Assembly (NCBI GenBank): GCA_030917395.1
Contig: JAUPUU010000297.1
Span: 52,767-116,766, forward strand
Direction of reading: 5' to 3'
DNA length: 64,000 nt
Source: Cyanobacteriota bacterium erpe_2018_sw_21hr_WHONDRS-SW48-000092_B_bin.40
GTDB lineage: Bacteria; Cyanobacteriota; Vampirovibrionia; Obscuribacterales; Obscuribacteraceae
Under the pieces are notes generated by a model, which had not been told where the DNA came from, did no database searches, and worked only from the letters and a program-made list of their open reading frames with translations. The translations under genes were made by a program, and so were the position numbers. Positions 47,143-55,732 of the stretch are shown piece by piece; positions within the stretch are counted from its first letter, which is position 1; every line of letters starts with the position of its first letter.

Positions 47143-48396
47143 ATGCTGGATGACCTTAAGGGCAGAGCATTTGAATACTTTCGCAATGAGTGGAATCCGA
47201 CCAATGGTCTGATTTCTGACAAGAATCAACAGGGCTCTCCAGCCAGTATTGCCGTGCTCGGCATGGGCCTAACTGCTTATACAATTGCTTCTGAGTGTGG
47301 TCTGATGTTACGTTCTGAAGCTGTTGCACGAACACAATTAGCCCTCAAATTTCTAAAGTCGAGCCAACAAGACCCTGAGGCAGATGCTACCGGATATAAG
47401 GGCTTCTACTATCATTTTTTAGACATGGAGAGCGGTAAACGAGCCTGGCAATCTGAAATTTCAACAATCGACACTGCCATACTGATGGCCGGTGTGCTCT
47501 GCGTGCAAAATTATTTCACTCATGACTGTGAGGAAGAACGAGAGATTAGAGAAACAGCTGATTTTCTCTACCAGCGCGTTGAATGGCCCTGGGCACTTAA
47601 TGGTGCTGCAACCTTCTCTCATGGTTGGACGCCCGAAAAGAAGTTCAGCAGACATCGTTGGAATCGAAATTATAGTGAAGCAATCATTCTCTACGCTCTG
47701 GCTTTGGGGTCGCCAAGCCATGCAGTAGTGCCTTTAGGATACCTTCAGTGGACTGCTACATTTGAGACCACAAATATCTACGACATCGAGAGTCTGCATG
47801 CCGGTCCGCTGTTCATTCATCAAATGGCTCATCAGTGGATTGATTTTCGTGGCATCCAAGATCGGTTCAATAGAGAAATAGGTTTTGACTATTTCGAGAA
47901 TAGCAAAAGGGCTACCTATATTCAAAGACAGTATGCAGTGGAAAATCCAAAACAATTCGCTGACTATGGTAAGTATTGCTGGGGGCTAACCGCTAGCAAC
48001 GGGCCAGGAGCAGCTCGTCGAACTATCAGCGGAGTTAAGAGAGTGTTTTATAATTACAAAGCTCGCGGTGTACCTCAAGGACCAGACGATGGCACAATCT
48101 CACCATGGGCTGTGGTGGCATCATTGCCTTTTGCACCAGAGATAGTGCTTGAGACTATTCAAAATATGATCGAAGAACTTGGGGCACAGGGCCTAGGCAA
48201 ATATGGATTTGAGTCGAGTCAAAACAAGACCTGCAATGGTTGGGTCTCACCCTGGAAATTTGGATTAAATAAAGGTGCCGGGCTGATAATGATTGAAAAC
48301 CATCAGTCGGAACTGGTCTGGAAATTGATGAAAGATTGTCTGTATCTACAAAATGGTCTTCGTGCAGCCGGTTTCAGTGGCGGATGGCTGCAGTAA
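47143..48396 (+). CDS. Glycoamylase-like (PF10091-type) protein
   Basis: FRNEWNPTNGLISDKNQQGSPASIAVLGMGLTAYTI; LHAGPLFIHQMAHQWIDFRGIQDRF; YCWGLTASNGPG. Confidence 0.87.
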   Translation: MLDDLKGRAFEYFRNEWNPTNGLISDKNQQGSPASIAVLGMGLTAYTIASECGLMLRSEAVARTQLALKFLKSSQQDPEADATGYKGFYYHFLDMESGKRAWQSEISTIDTAILMAGVLCVQNYFTHDCEEEREIRETADFLYQRVEWPWALNGAATFSHGWTPEKKFSRHRWNRNYSEAIILYALALGSPSHAVVPLGYLQWTATFETTNIYDIESLHAGPLFIHQMAHQWIDFRGIQDRFNREIGFDYFENSKRATYIQRQYAVENPKQFADYGKYCWGLTASNGPGAARRTISGVKRVFYNYKARGVPQGPDDGTISPWAVVASLPFAPEIVLETIQNMIEELGAQGLGKYGFESSQNKTCNGWVSPWKFGLNKGAGLIMIENHQSELVWKLMKDCLYLQNGLRAAGFSGGWLQ

Positions 48397-48448
48397 TAAT
48401 TCTGTTGACTTCTCTTCTGACCATGATCAACTATCTTTGGCATACAAG

Positions 48449-49816
48449 TTACCTGCAATACAGTGCACGCATACGACTGCGATCATTGGCACTGAGATCA
48501 GTGGCACTGCTAGAAGCGAAGTACATCACATCGCTAGGGCTGGAGCTATGCCCTAAGCCCAGGCTGTGGCCTATTTCATGCAATGCCGTTGTATAAAACT
48601 CGTTCTTGTCAAAAGTCTTATCACCTGGTTTTATCAACAAAAATATTTTGGAAGTGCGCTGTCCTGAGCTATTGGTGCCACCGACGGTAACACCGCTAGC
48701 AAATGAGTGCACTAACTTGGATCTGTCATCAGTCCAATCGCAAGAGAGGTCGCTATCAGTGGGTAGCGGCACAAATCTAAACTTGAGGACCCCGCCGCTG
48801 GCATCACCCCATGTATTGAACGCTTGTTCTACTAATTTGGCATAGTCAGGGCCATCTTTGGCTGCTGTGCCTCCGGCCGACCAGACAATTTTACTGCGCC
48901 AAATATCAGGAACACAGACTTTTACCGGCATGCGCTCTGGCCCATATACGCGATAATCTTTATCGCTCTCATTGGCCTTACCGGCTTCTTGTGCTCTGAT
49001 TCGTTTAAAGTCATCTGCGTAATATTTGATTTCGTCTTTAATGGTGCTTACGTCGGACGCTTTAGGAAAACGGTCAACGTACATTTGCCTTGAGGCCTGC
49101 AGGCCTTCAAGATCACCGGCTAGGGTTTGGCACCACATCATGCCTTTAAGATAGTCTGCATTGCTGGGCTCTTCTGCCACCAGCGACTTATATTGCATCA
49201 GGGCATTCTTGTAATCTTTTGCTTTTGTGAGTGCCCAAGCATAATGACTTCTTTTCTGCTTATCGCTTGGAGCAGCGGCTGCCTCTTGACGAATTGTCTC
49301 AAGTGATTGGGAATCGATTACCGCGTTTGTAGGGCCAGCCTTCCACCGGGCCAGTTTTTTTCCCATTTCTTCGTTTATGGCTAAAGCTGCAGTGTCGTGA
49401 GGAAAACGCTTTTTGTTATCTTCAACCGTTGCTATAGCTCTTTTAAGGTCGCCACAGTAAGCATAGGCTTGTGCCAATTGAATCCAGGCTTTAGCCAATT
49501 TTGGATCGAGAATGACTGCTTTCTGAAAGCATTGCCAGGCCTCTTTGTAGCGTTTTAGCTGTGCGAATGCAAGGCCAAGATCGTATTGAATGTCGGCTTG
49601 GTTCGGGTCTAAGGCTGCTGCTTGCCAGAGTAGTTCGGCACTCTTCTGGGCATTTTCTGCCTGCAAAAACTGGACGCCTTGATTGGCCAGATCTACTGCT
49701 TTATCTTTGCGCTCAGCGCTAACTTCAGAGGCGAGAGCCGGTGAAGCCAATGTGATCAGTGTCAGGCTTGCTACAATGCTGCGGAATGATTTACTTGGCA
49801 CGTGTTCTGCTTTCAA
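48449..49816 (-). CDS. Secreted TPR protein with C-terminal matrixin-like metallopeptidase domain
   Basis: TTALHEIGHSLGLGHSSSPSDVMY (HExxHxxGxxH plus Met-turn-like Met) after TPR repeats. Confidence 0.9.
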   Translation of the reverse strand: MKAEHVPSKSFRSIVASLTLITLASPALASEVSAERKDKAVDLANQGVQFLQAENAQKSAELLWQAAALDPNQADIQYDLGLAFAQLKRYKEAWQCFQKAVILDPKLAKAWIQLAQAYAYCGDLKRAIATVEDNKKRFPHDTAALAINEEMGKKLARWKAGPTNAVIDSQSLETIRQEAAAAPSDKQKRSHYAWALTKAKDYKNALMQYKSLVAEEPSNADYLKGMMWCQTLAGDLEGLQASRQMYVDRFPKASDVSTIKDEIKYYADDFKRIRAQEAGKANESDKDYRVYGPERMPVKVCVPDIWRSKIVWSAGGTAAKDGPDYAKLVEQAFNTWGDASGGVLKFRFVPLPTDSDLSCDWTDDRSKLVHSFASGVTVGGTNSSGQRTSKIFLLIKPGDKTFDKNEFYTTALHEIGHSLGLGHSSSPSDVMYFASSSATDLSANDRSRMRALYCR

Positions 49817-49840
49817 ACGGTGAGCGACAATTATAAGCGA

Positions 49841-50368
49841 TTAGTCATCATCGCACTGTACTGGCTCGATTACTTTGTCGCACTCAGGATCCCGTGGTTT
49901 CTCGTCCTTCAGGCCAGACATTACTGGCCCAATTCCCCCAATTATGGTGACAAAAGCCGGGCCTAACATTGGCATTAGGCTAGTGGCCATGCAAGCAAGA
50001 CCAGCATTGATCATCGCTAGCCAGCCAAATTTCATTCTTATGTGATTCAGCCCACGTATAGACGAACACTGTTGTGTAAGAACAGTGCCATCTCGTCTTC
50101 GATAGAAGGTCACACACAAATCTCCCTCGTTTTCGCTTATCAGGGAAACTGCATCAGCTTTTGATAGCTTGGAGATGTTATAAACGTTTTTCTGGCATGA
50201 GCCACACCTACGAACTCTTTCATTGCCTTTCATCTTCGACCATTTGTATGGGCATTCATATTGGAGAGAAATTGCAAATAGCTTGTCGTCAGAAAGCTCA
50301 ACCGGTTTTGACATTTGGTTGCTCCAAATAAGTGGCAATATTGACGCCTTATTAGAAAATTCCCTCAA
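49841..50368 (-). CDS. Hypothetical membrane protein with Cys-rich N-terminal domain
   Basis: MKGNERVRRCGSCQKNVYNISKLSKADAVSLI ... CVTFYRRRDGTVLTQQC. Confidence 0.65.
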   Translation of the reverse strand: MREFSNKASILPLIWSNQMSKPVELSDDKLFAISLQYECPYKWSKMKGNERVRRCGSCQKNVYNISKLSKADAVSLISENEGDLCVTFYRRRDGTVLTQQCSSIRGLNHIRMKFGWLAMINAGLACMATSLMPMLGPAFVTIIGGIGPVMSGLKDEKPRDPECDKVIEPVQCDDD

Positions 50369-50601
50369 CCAGAATCTAACTAACCGAAACGCCAGAAACA
50401 GTCACAAAGCCTGACAATTTTGGCAAGTCCATGTAAAAATCGAGAATTAAGGTTAGTATTTGCCAGAGGCACTTTACAACTCGCAAAATAAGCTATACAT
50501 TCTTTCTTGGCATTTTTATTGATTTCGCTTTCCAGCTTTAACGTCCTAACTTACTAATTGCTTCCCACGGCACTTCTTCTAAATCTCCAAGGGAGAAAAC
50601 T

Positions 50602-51534
50602 ATGCTTTCTTATCTCAGCGTTAAGCTAAGAGAATTGGCTTCTTTCAATCGTTCTCAGCAAAAGGCAATAACCTACAAACGGGCAATCAATTACTTTCCC
50701 AGTCAATCACTGTCTCCTAAAGCCAAGAATCCTCTTACTATTTCGCAGAGAATGCCCCTCCTCCCTCAACTAATCAATATTGAGGCGCAAAAGCTTTCTG
50801 GTTGCGTTAAGACAGAATCAAGCCGCTTCAAGTCACGCTCAGCCATGCTCCTATACAAAGGTCAAGTAATTGCCAGTGTTTATGGCAGCAAGAAGAATCC
50901 ACAACAATTATTTGGTCCAGAAGCCTATACCATGATTCTCAATGAACTTGGTTCAGTCCATGTAGACCTCTCCAGCTATATTCTTCAAGATGAAGTGGTA
51001 TTGTCGGCAGCGTCAATGTTCCATGGGCAGGTGTTCAATCCCAAAGAGAGTGCTAGTGCCGTAGCCGCCCTTTCTGAGTGTTTAGATTATATCGATAGCT
51101 TTGCTGGTCCAGCTTCTATTGCTGTAGTAGATAAAGATGGCAATGCAGTTTGCTTGCTCTATGTCTTCGGCCACGGTGTCTTGGGAATCAATTCTCTCAA
51201 CTCTTTGGTTAGCGAAAAAGACATTAACTCGCTCTGGCAGTACTTGAAGAAGCATCCAGAGTCGCAGATCATGGCAAATTCAATCATTGCCGACAATGTC
51301 TCTGTTCTGGGTCTGACATTTAGTCTAATGGGCCATAATCGCAAGCACTCCGCTCCAGCCAGTGTATGCGACCCTGAAGTTGCAAATCTAGTGGCTAAAT
51401 ATTCCTTCAAACCTACTGACCGAGCCCCTGGTGTTCAAGTCGATCGCTTTATCAGCACCACCGACAAGATCGCCAAGAAACCAAAAGTCGCCCTTGGTTA
51501 TGCTACGTCTTACGACATTCACCATACTTGCTAG
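50602..51534 (+). CDS. Hypothetical protein
   Basis: 310-aa ORF with GGGAG-type SD (aagggagaaaactatg). Confidence 0.7.
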   Translation: MLSYLSVKLRELASFNRSQQKAITYKRAINYFPSQSLSPKAKNPLTISQRMPLLPQLINIEAQKLSGCVKTESSRFKSRSAMLLYKGQVIASVYGSKKNPQQLFGPEAYTMILNELGSVHVDLSSYILQDEVVLSAASMFHGQVFNPKESASAVAALSECLDYIDSFAGPASIAVVDKDGNAVCLLYVFGHGVLGINSLNSLVSEKDINSLWQYLKKHPESQIMANSIIADNVSVLGLTFSLMGHNRKHSAPASVCDPEVANLVAKYSFKPTDRAPGVQVDRFISTTDKIAKKPKVALGYATSYDIHHTC

Positions 51535-51537
51535 GGT

Positions 51538-52677
51538 TTAGCTTGCGCTTAGGTCTTTGATCTTCGATCTTCGAGCGTTGAGAGCAGCCCCAAGGTAACT
51601 GCCTCCCAAGGTAAAGCTTAGGGTGAGCAATATTGCCAGCAAGGTAAAGAGGGCTTTGTCGGGACCATAGTTAAACCAATTGCTATTGGCATTGAAATGC
51701 TCCACGCCTGAACTGAAGGCTCTGACCAATGAAGCCAGGGCCGTAAATCCAAGCCCGAGCATCAGGGGGGCCTGAACACAAGTCGATAGCAAAGCGGTAG
51801 CGGCTCGTGAGCTGGTTCGGCTAGCCACCGATAAAGCGAGACATTGACCAAAAATTGTATAAAAGAGTATTCCCGCGGCAAAAATAGCTGACTCTATGGT
51901 AGGCGTGGAGAAAGATGGAGAGGAGTGGTACTTGCCAGATAAAACTGTCATAAGCATGAAGCCGTTTATGAGTGCTGGTATGAAGAGCATTGCAAGGGTC
52001 GATTTAGCCATACTAGCTGCATTAAAAGTCTTGGGTAGCGCCTCACGGCACCAACCGGCAATAGCTGAGACAAATAGTGTCAGACCACCAGCGAGAGCGC
52101 TTACCAGCAATGCAGCCAAAGGACCAAGATAGTCGAAGCCGGTGAGCAAAACAAGTAGTGTTGTAGTCGTGACCGAGGCACTAACAAGAAAACGACGAAG
52201 ATGACGCTGCTGAATTAAGAGAGAATACCAGAAGGCAAAGCCTGAGCCAATTGCAACGATAACCCCAGTCATGTGACTATCGATCAGGTCCCTCATAAAT
52301 ATGTTGGGGTCAACACCATTTATCAAGTAAGCGGCATAGGACGAAAACAGCGTGGCGGTCATGATATTGAACATTAGCACGAGAATAGCCGCGCTTGCTC
52401 CACTGAATGTATGGAAAACGCTAGCACCTCGACTCAGCAATGATTGTTTTGCCACAAGAGACTTATCGCCCGCAGCGACGCAAGCGTTCATCCATACCGA
52501 CTCTTTAGTATGAGGGCTGGCCACTAACTGTGCCAGCGGCCTCAGGTCTTTAGGCAAGTGCTTCAGATGCAACACCGGATGCTCATCTGAACAACGCACG
52601 GTGACGCTCGGCTCTTGCTCGCAATGAACCGCTGGGGCAACCTCAATTTTTATTTTGTTGCACTGTTCTTGGTTCAT
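51538..52677 (-). CDS. Hypothetical multi-pass membrane protein
   Basis: N-terminal soluble ~100 aa then several TM helices. Confidence 0.7.
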   Translation of the reverse strand: MNQEQCNKIKIEVAPAVHCEQEPSVTVRCSDEHPVLHLKHLPKDLRPLAQLVASPHTKESVWMNACVAAGDKSLVAKQSLLSRGASVFHTFSGASAAILVLMFNIMTATLFSSYAAYLINGVDPNIFMRDLIDSHMTGVIVAIGSGFAFWYSLLIQQRHLRRFLVSASVTTTTLLVLLTGFDYLGPLAALLVSALAGGLTLFVSAIAGWCREALPKTFNAASMAKSTLAMLFIPALINGFMLMTVLSGKYHSSPSFSTPTIESAIFAAGILFYTIFGQCLALSVASRTSSRAATALLSTCVQAPLMLGLGFTALASLVRAFSSGVEHFNANSNWFNYGPDKALFTLLAILLTLSFTLGGSYLGAALNARRSKIKDLSAS

Positions 52678-52755
52678 TGATTACACATTCGCTCGTGTAT
52701 TCATTATGCCCAATGGCAAGATCTTCTGCCAATCTCTGGCCATGGCGAACTGTTA

Positions 52756-53538
52756 TTACTCGTAACCAAATTCGCTGAACAACCAACTTCTATATTCTTT
52801 GTTCTGAGCCTCAAGGTCTTCGCGGGTGAGCAAGCCCCGCATAAAGGCTTCGAAAATCAGCCTGGTGCGAGGATTATAAATCTCGACGCCGGTGCTTTCT
52901 TTTAGATATGAATCTTCGCCTTTGAGCAGTTTATTGAGCAAGTTAGAAAGTCGGTTCTGTGCACCACGGTATGAGATGTGCTCCTTTTGGGCGATGGCCT
53001 TGTCTGTGAGGCCAATAGCTATGTCCATAAGAGTTTCGAATTCAAGATCGCTAATAGCGCTAGACTTGTCTCTTAGCCGATGTCGCACTTCTTCAACCTT
53101 GGAAGTGACGTAAGGTAAGTCATCGATGATTACCTGTTCGAAAGCTTTAGCCAAAGTGGTGTCGTTTTCGCTTTTGAGAATATAGCCGTGAATGGCTTCA
53201 TCAGGCACAATCTTTCCCAGCTCGCGAATATAGGCTTCATGATCAAACTGTGACCAGAACAGTATTTTAAGCGTCGGCAATTCTTTCCACATTTCTGCCG
53301 CTGCCTTAATTCCGTTCATGTTGGGCATGGCAATGTCCATCAGAACAAAATCTGGTCTAAGAGAGCCCGCTTTCTGGAGAGCTTCTTGGCCATCAGCCGC
53401 CTCTTCTAGTTGAATAAGAGGAATCTGCTGACTATCTAGCACCTGCCTCAACACCTCACCGCCATGCTGGCGGAGGCTAACCAGATCTTCTGCCACTAAA
53501 ACTTTGATACCTGTATTCTGCAGCTCAGTTTTGCTCAT
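52756..53538 (-). CDS. Response regulator with LuxR-like C-terminal region
   Basis: VLVAEDLVSLRQ, FVLMDIAMPNMNGIKAA; ISDLEFETLMDIAIGLTDKAIAQ. Confidence 0.85.
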   Translation of the reverse strand: MSKTELQNTGIKVLVAEDLVSLRQHGGEVLRQVLDSQQIPLIQLEEAADGQEALQKAGSLRPDFVLMDIAMPNMNGIKAAAEMWKELPTLKILFWSQFDHEAYIRELGKIVPDEAIHGYILKSENDTTLAKAFEQVIIDDLPYVTSKVEEVRHRLRDKSSAISDLEFETLMDIAIGLTDKAIAQKEHISYRGAQNRLSNLLNKLLKGEDSYLKESTGVEIYNPRTRLIFEAFMRGLLTREDLEAQNKEYRSWLFSEFGYE

Positions 53539-54670
53539 GGTCGTTTCCTGCTAAAGCCTCGGCTGAATTTAGAGCTCCATTGACTTCAATTTTTACTACT
53601 GTTCCCTTCGAGGAGGCATCCTGAACCTTACTGAGGTTGTCGCTCCAAGTAATTGTTGCCCCGATTAGATCGGCTCGCAGTCGCATATATCTTAAGCCTC
53701 GAGATTCGCCGCGGTCCTTCAGCGAAAAGCCTACGCCATCATCTATTATGCTTAATGTCAGTCGCTCGTCATTTCCTTCTAAGTTGACACGAATTGTCTT
53801 CGCCTGAGCATGCTTAGCAGCGTTATTGAGTGCCTCTTGCGCCAAGCGAAAGAGAAGCAACTCCTCAGTTTTGGTTAGACCTTCCAAATGCCTGTCTTCG
53901 ATTGTCTTGAGAAAGCGACCTTGTATTCCATTCTTGTGGCAGGTGTCTCTTGTTAGTTGATCTAACGCTGAACATAGGCCAAGATTTTCAAGGACCGATG
54001 GAAAGAGGCTTTCCATAACCTCTCTAATGTGCTTGCCAGCAGTGTCTAAAGATTGTTCAATCGAAACAAGATTGTCTTTTTTTACTGGTTGAGAATCAGG
54101 CAAGGCTAGTACTTTCGACTTGATCAGTTTGATTTCGTTGAGCACCTGATCATGCAGATCAGAAGCTAACATTCGTCTATCTGCTTCGTCTTGCTTTAAC
54201 AGTAGAAGTCTAGTTTCATTGAGCTCAGCATTTTTCATAGCTAGCTCAAAGTATCGGCTTGTTTGCCTTTCTTCTGCTTGCTTGAATGACCTGGCCATGA
54301 GGCCTAAAGCAAAGCTAATGGTGCTAGCTAAGAGACTGGCAACTAGACTTGCTGTTCCCGTAACTTGTGCTGTTAGCCAAGCAAAAAGAATGCCTAGTGC
54401 CGATAGTTGCAGGAAGACAAAAAGAAGATATTTTGACTTTACTCTCAGAGATGCTTCAAATGCAAGCAAACTCATAGCCACTGCCGAAGGTACTAGATAC
54501 CAAATAGTGGCAAGTTCTGCTGTTTGTTTTAAGGCAAATACAAATGCTAGCTCCCTGTCTAAACTAGCCAATTCACGACCGGCCAATATGGCTATAATAG
54601 CGGCTAAAGCTGGTAATACTAATCGTGAAAGATTAGTTAGTGAGCTGGCAGGTGGCTGCCTGACACTCAT
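53525..54670 (-). CDS. Membrane histidine kinase (HisKA_3/NarX-type)
   Basis: ASDLHDQVLNEIKLIKS; FRLAQEALNNAAKHAQAK; LSIIDDGVGFSL. Confidence 0.9.
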   Translation of the reverse strand: MSVRQPPASSLTNLSRLVLPALAAIIAILAGRELASLDRELAFVFALKQTAELATIWYLVPSAVAMSLLAFEASLRVKSKYLLFVFLQLSALGILFAWLTAQVTGTASLVASLLASTISFALGLMARSFKQAEERQTSRYFELAMKNAELNETRLLLLKQDEADRRMLASDLHDQVLNEIKLIKSKVLALPDSQPVKKDNLVSIEQSLDTAGKHIREVMESLFPSVLENLGLCSALDQLTRDTCHKNGIQGRFLKTIEDRHLEGLTKTEELLLFRLAQEALNNAAKHAQAKTIRVNLEGNDERLTLSIIDDGVGFSLKDRGESRGLRYMRLRADLIGATITWSDNLSKVQDASSKGTVVKIEVNGALNSAEALAGNDHEQN

Positions 54671-55551
54671 TTTCTAACTGTTTTAACCGAGTCTGTTTTA
54701 GCCGAACCTGTTTTCGGCGAGTCTATTTTATCGAGATAAAACTTGGCTAGCCAATATTCGACTGAGTTAACAACACCATGTTTGCTAACAAACATAAACT
54801 TCTCACGGGCAACTGCCACGTCTCCGCGGCTATAAGCATCTAGCCCAAGAAAGGCCTGGCATTGCGCTAGATCATAAGTGCTGTTTTCAGCATGCTCTAG
54901 AAGTTTCTCTTGGTCTTCTTTACCAACAAAAAACTTAAAAACTGAATACGGCCAGAGCAGGCGATTCAATTTTTTCAAACTCAGCTCACTGAGCGATTTT
55001 GCTTGAATTGGTTGTTTTGAAAATTTGTAAGCAAGTACTGATAGACATGCGGCATGACCAGAGAAATCTGACTTCCATTGACTACGGTCCAGCCAGTCAA
55101 TTGTGTTTTTGGCCAAAGCACCAGGGTTATCTAGCATTAAGTAGGCCCCTGCCCGATTTACCAGGGCATACTTATCGTCTTTACTCAAAGCCAGCGCCTG
55201 ATCGAAATCAGCTATTGCTTGTTTTGGTCTAAAACTACGAAAATAGACGACACCACGAACTGTGTAGGCCAATGGATTTTTACTGTCTATTTTTATGGCT
55301 TGATTGAGGTCATTAATAGCAGCATCATACTTCTTGAGCTCACTATAGGCGGTGCCTCGGTCGACCAGAGCAGTTGCAGAATTGGATGCCTTAAGGGCTT
55401 GGGTAAACTCGTCAACTGCTAATTTGTATTGCTCTCGGTTGAGAAAGTCTTTGCCCACGGCATAGTGTCTGTCATACTCGGCAGAAGCTTGGGCCGCTGG
55501 CATAAAACTAGTGATGCAGACGGCTAACGACAAAACACTTTTGAGAATATT
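54667..55551 (-). CDS. Secreted TPR protein
   Basis: TPR repeats (AINDLNQAIKIDSKNPLAYTVRGVVYF); start set at MNILKSVLS signal peptide; 4-nt overlap with kinase gene. Confidence 0.8.
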   Translation of the reverse strand, partial: NILKSVLSLAVCITSFMPAAQASAEYDRHYAVGKDFLNREQYKLAVDEFTQALKASNSATALVDRGTAYSELKKYDAAINDLNQAIKIDSKNPLAYTVRGVVYFRSFRPKQAIADFDQALALSKDDKYALVNRAGAYLMLDNPGALAKNTIDWLDRSQWKSDFSGHAACLSVLAYKFSKQPIQAKSLSELSLKKLNRLLWPYSVFKFFVGKEDQEKLLEHAENSTYDLAQCQAFLGLDAYSRGDVAVAREKFMFVSKHGVVNSVEYWLAKFYLDKIDSPKTGSAKTDSVKTVRK

Positions 55552-55732
55552 CATGGTTTTTCCCTGGACGCCACTTGCCAATTCTAGACCTCCCAGAGCA
55601 AAACAAGCCTTATTGTGAATCTTATCTTTAAAGCCATATGTTACTGCTGCTTTACAAGCTTCGCGTGGTTATCGGCCACCTGCTTCATAACCGTGGTTAT
55701 GGGTATGAAATTTATGGCGTTTATTATTATTC

